NCBI GenBank assembly: GCA_013450215.1 | Contig: JACDSH010000001.1 | Coordinates: 1 to 55,479 of the forward strand | Source: Nitrosospira sp. | GTDB lineage: Bacteria; Pseudomonadota; Gammaproteobacteria; Burkholderiales; Nitrosomonadaceae | Direction: 5' to 3' | Length of the DNA: 55,479 nt | In this document: positions 53,004 to 55,479 of the stretch, one piece after another | Numbering within the stretch: the first letter of the stretch is position 1 | Layout: the number at the start of each line of letters is the position of its first letter | Position numbers and translations under genes: made by a program | Notes under the pieces: generated by a model | Told to the model about the DNA's origin: nothing | The model's database searches: none | The model's input: only the letters and a program-made list of their open reading frames with translations

Positions 53004-53723
53004 TCATTTCTCTGCAAGTGCCGCTTTTTGAAATGCGATTAGCTGTTGAATTCCTTGTTGCGCCAAGTCCAGCATAGCGTTTAATTCTTGCCGATCAAAT
53101 GTGATCCCTTCGGCGGTTCCCTGCACTTCTACCAGGCCGAGATGGCCGGTCATGACTACATTCATGTCGGTATCGCAGGAAGAGTCTTCTGGATAATCTA
53201 GGTCGAGCACCGGCACCCCTTGATAAATCCCAACCGAGACAGCGGCGACTTGATCGAGTATAGGTGTTGACCCCAGTAATTTTCGTTGCAGTAGTCTTTC
53301 TACCGCGTCATGCAGTGCGACGTATGCACCGGTGATGCTGGCGGTGCGAGTGCCACCATCAGCTTGGATCACATCGCAATCAATCTGGATGGTTCGCTCG
53401 CCTAGTTTCCCCAGATCGACCACTGAGCGAAGTGCTCTCCCAATTAATCGTTGAATCTCCATAGTGCGTCCAGACTGCTTGCCCTTGGCCGCCTCACGTT
53501 GCATCCGCTCACCGGTGGAGCATGGAAGCATGCCGTACTCTGCTGTAAGCCAGCCTTGTCCCTTGCCACGGAGGAAGGGGGGTACCTTCTCGTCCACGCT
53601 GGCGGTGCATAAGACTTTGGTATCGCCACACTCGATCAGTACCGCACCATCGGCATGTTTGGTGTAGTGGCGTGTAATCTTAACGGGGCGAAGTTGAAGT
53701 GGCGTACGGTTGCTGGGGCGCAT
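53004..53723 (-). CDS. rph: RNase PH
   Basis: RNase PH trims tRNA 3' ends by phosphorolysis. The 239-residue protein has [28 protein letters not shown], the [14 protein letters not shown] phosphate site and the catalytic [24 protein letters not shown] stretch. It leads the minus-strand group and is divergent from yicC over 132 bases, which hold no gene. Confidence 0.98.
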   Translation of the reverse strand: MRPSNRTPLQLRPVKITRHYTKHADGAVLIECGDTKVLCTASVDEKVPPFLRGKGQGWLTAEYGMLPCSTGERMQREAAKGKQSGRTMEIQRLIGRALRSVVDLGKLGERTIQIDCDVIQADGGTRTASITGAYVALHDAVERLLQRKLLGSTPILDQVAAVSVGIYQGVPVLDLDYPEDSSCDTDMNVVMTGHLGLVEVQGTAEGITFDRQELNAMLDLAQQGIQQLIAFQKAALAEK

Positions 53724-53855
53724 GATTGTGATATCTCTCGGCTATAAGGTATATGAGTTTACTGAGTTTTTCCCGGCATGCGTTGTGGCATAATCAGGAC
53801 TGATACAGCACATGGTGTTGCATGCTTGTCATTTTAACGTATTGAGGATCTATCA

Positions 53856-54737
53856 GTGGATAAGTTGGCACTGATCTACAGCATGACCGGTTATGCAGCG
53901 GTGACACGCGATGTCCCAACCGGTACTCTTAACTTGGAATTGCGCTCAGTTAATAATCGCTATCTAGACATTCACTTCCGTCTGCCGGATGAGTTTCGTT
54001 CTCTAGAGTCTGTGATGCGAGAGGCTCTGACAGCTCGCTTGAGCCGTGGCAAAGTAGAGTTTCGTCTTGGCTTCTCTAGGCTCTTAGGTGCGGAAGACCT
54101 TCAGCAACTCAATGGTGAGTTAATGCAGAGGCTATTGGAACTGAATAATACAGTTAAAGCAGTTCTACCGGATACGCGCAGCTTAGGGGTGGCTGATATT
54201 TTACGCTGGCCCGGTATGCTTGGTGTCGATACGCTACCTGCCGAAGATTTACGTGAGCCCTGTTTGGAGTTGATGCATGCTGCTATGGATGATTTTGTGG
54301 CAGCGCGCGCGCGCGAAGGCGAGAAACTGAAGGACTTGTTACTCGATCGCTTGAGCACGATGCGCCAACTGACGATTGAAGTAGCGCCACGCATTCCCAT
54401 ATCACTGGTAGCGTTTCAAGAGAAACTCACGGTTCGGTTACGGGAGGCCATGGTGAATTGTGACGATGATCGGATTCGGCAGGAGCTTGTATTGTTCGCT
54501 GGGAAAGTTGATGTGGATGAGGAGTTGTCACGTTTGCAGACGCACATGGATGAAGTAGAGAGAACTCTGATGAAGGGCGGGCCGGTTGGAAAACGTCTAG
54601 ATTTTTTGATGCAAGAGCTCAACCGTGAAGCGAATACGCTCGGTTCTAAATCTGCAGATGCGGAAGTATCGAAGGTCGCCATGGAACTTAAAGTGCTGAT
54701 TGAACAGATGCGTGAACAGGTGCAAAATCTTGAATAG
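53856..54737 (+). CDS. yicC: YicC-family endoribonuclease-like protein
   Basis: YicC proteins are conserved RNA-degrading or RNA-decay-promoting proteins near gmk or rph. The 293-residue product has IYSMTGYAAV, LNLELRSVNNRYLD, and the C-terminal GKRLDFLMQELNREANTLGSKS signature. The start is a GTG at 53856 with GAGGA seven bases upstream; the next ATG (53883) would cut into the conserved SMTGYA motif. Confidence 0.93.
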   Translation: MDKLALIYSMTGYAAVTRDVPTGTLNLELRSVNNRYLDIHFRLPDEFRSLESVMREALTARLSRGKVEFRLGFSRLLGAEDLQQLNGELMQRLLELNNTVKAVLPDTRSLGVADILRWPGMLGVDTLPAEDLREPCLELMHAAMDDFVAARAREGEKLKDLLLDRLSTMRQLTIEVAPRIPISLVAFQEKLTVRLREAMVNCDDDRIRQELVLFAGKVDVDEELSRLQTHMDEVERTLMKGGPVGKRLDFLMQELNREANTLGSKSADAEVSKVAMELKVLIEQMREQVQNLE

Positions 54738-54793
54738 GCAAGCGCTAATTTCGGCGTAAGAGTCAACAAAGTGATATAAAGAATCTATGGTTC

Positions 54794-54815
54794 CGTTCTT
54801 CTTAGGTGAAGAACG
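54794..54815 (+). other. hairpin upstream of gmk
   Basis: CGTTCTTC (54794-54801) pairs perfectly with GAAGAACG (54808-54815) around a six-base loop, in the 112-base gap between yicC and gmk. No T-run follows. It may be an mRNA processing or stability element in the gmk leader; function is unknown. Confidence 0.45.
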
Positions 54816-54849
54816 ATTGGAATAGGTAATAAATGCAAATGGTTTTAAT

Positions 54850-55467
54850 ATGACAGCAACATCTGGGAGTCTGTTCATCATCAGTGCGCCCTCCGGCACT
54901 GGAAAGACCAGTCTAGTAAGAGCACTGCTGCGGACAAATGTTGGGTTGAATTTATCTATTTCATATACCTCACGCTTACCGAGGGCTGAAGAAATAAATG
55001 GGCGTGATTACCATTTTGTTACTCGAGAAGTTTTTGAACAGATGCTCGAGTGCGGTGAATTTCAGGAAAGCGCAGAAGTTTATGGAAATTACTATGGCAC
55101 CTCTCGGAAATGGATTAATGAGGCAACAGCGTCGGGGCAGGATATTTTATTAGAAATTGATAGCCAAGGTGCGCAACAGGTTCGCCGAGCTTTCCCAAGT
55201 GCGGTGGGGATTTTCATCATGCCACCGTCACTTTCGATGTTGGAGACGCGTTTACGAAACCGTGGCCAAGATAGTTCAGAGATAATCGCGCGGCGCGTCG
55301 CTGCTGCGCGCGAAGAGATCAGTCATGTGAGTGAATATGATTATGTTATCATCAACGAGGAGTTGGACGCCGCGATCAGTGACTTCTTCTGTATTGTCCG
55401 GGCCGAACGGATGAGAATGGCGAAGCAGCTTATTCGTTATCATCATCTGTTAACTCAACTCAAATAG
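54850..55467 (+). CDS. gmk: Gmk, guanylate kinase
   Basis: Gmk phosphorylates GMP and dGMP with ATP. The 205-residue protein has the P-loop FIISAPSGTGKTSLVRAL near residues 9-26, the GMP-binding SYTSRLPRAEEINGRDYHFV segment and the ILLEIDSQGAQQVR Walker B region. The gene is complete, ending 12 bases before the window edge; rpoZ and spoT usually follow. Confidence 0.97.
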   Translation: MTATSGSLFIISAPSGTGKTSLVRALLRTNVGLNLSISYTSRLPRAEEINGRDYHFVTREVFEQMLECGEFQESAEVYGNYYGTSRKWINEATASGQDILLEIDSQGAQQVRRAFPSAVGIFIMPPSLSMLETRLRNRGQDSSEIIARRVAAAREEISHVSEYDYVIINEELDAAISDFFCIVRAERMRMAKQLIRYHHLLTQLK

Positions 55468-55479
55468 ATCGCTATATCA

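Overview
This window is a compact, gene-dense piece of a proteobacterial chromosome made almost entirely of conserved housekeeping genes. Several gene orders are typical of Betaproteobacteria: queA-tgt-yajC-secD-secF, nadK-recN beside hrcA and hemH, ndk-rlmN-rodZ-ispG-hisS-yfgM-bamB-der, rpe-gph-trpE, tig-clpP-clpX-lon, thiS-thiG-trmB and rph-rdgB-hemW. A Nitrosomonadales-like betaproteobacterium is my best guess from protein character and order; this is inference, and genus cannot be settled by reading. Base composition looks roughly balanced. No phage, plasmid, CRISPR, toxin-antitoxin or transposase gene is visible.

Layout. 1-6326: tRNA-Leu(CAA), queuosine genes, the Sec accessory operon and a DedA membrane protein. 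6337-11243: hemH and hrcA on the minus strand, then nadK-recN. 11276-13623: an exported beta-carbonic anhydrase and the NAD(P)HX repair enzyme, both minus. 13740-21052: purL, then a pair of exported proteins (ChaN-like plus PDZ, and an M1-type metallopeptidase) joined by an overlapping GTG start. 21192-29617: the ndk-to-der run, covering RNA methylation, cell shape, isoprenoids, translation and outer membrane assembly. 29650-33052: apaG, then rpe-gph-trpE. 33073-36246: dacB, a metallo-hydrolase gene that has lost its middle, and bioA. 36279-38454: groESL with a CIRCE operator and a strong terminator. 38638-40428: hpnD, an SDR protein with altered active site, tRNA-Leu(UAG). 40531-46398: trigger factor and the ClpP/ClpX/Lon proteolysis genes. 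46606-55467: ubiX, 5-FTHF cyclo-ligase, mutY, tRNA-Gly(CCC), thiS-thiG-trmB, hemW-rdgB-rph (minus), yicC and gmk.

Regulation that can be read directly: the repressor gene hrcA is present, and a perfect CIRCE operator sits over the start of a TTGAAA-N17-TATTAT promoter in front of groES. lon has a good sigma-32-type promoter of its own. So two separate heat-shock circuits appear to control the chaperonin and protease blocks.

Most unusual items: (1) between tRNA-Gly and thiS, two 31-base inverted arms that agree at 25 positions, each containing the same TTGAGT-N17-TAGAAT promoter, one facing the tRNA and one facing thiS; (2) a beta-CASP metallo-hydrolase gene reduced to its N-terminal tip joined in frame to its C-terminal third; (3) a YciK-like SDR whose catalytic Tyr is Phe; (4) the translationally linked ChaN-PDZ/M1 peptidase pair. 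I found no convincing large undescribed system; items 1 and 4 come closest.
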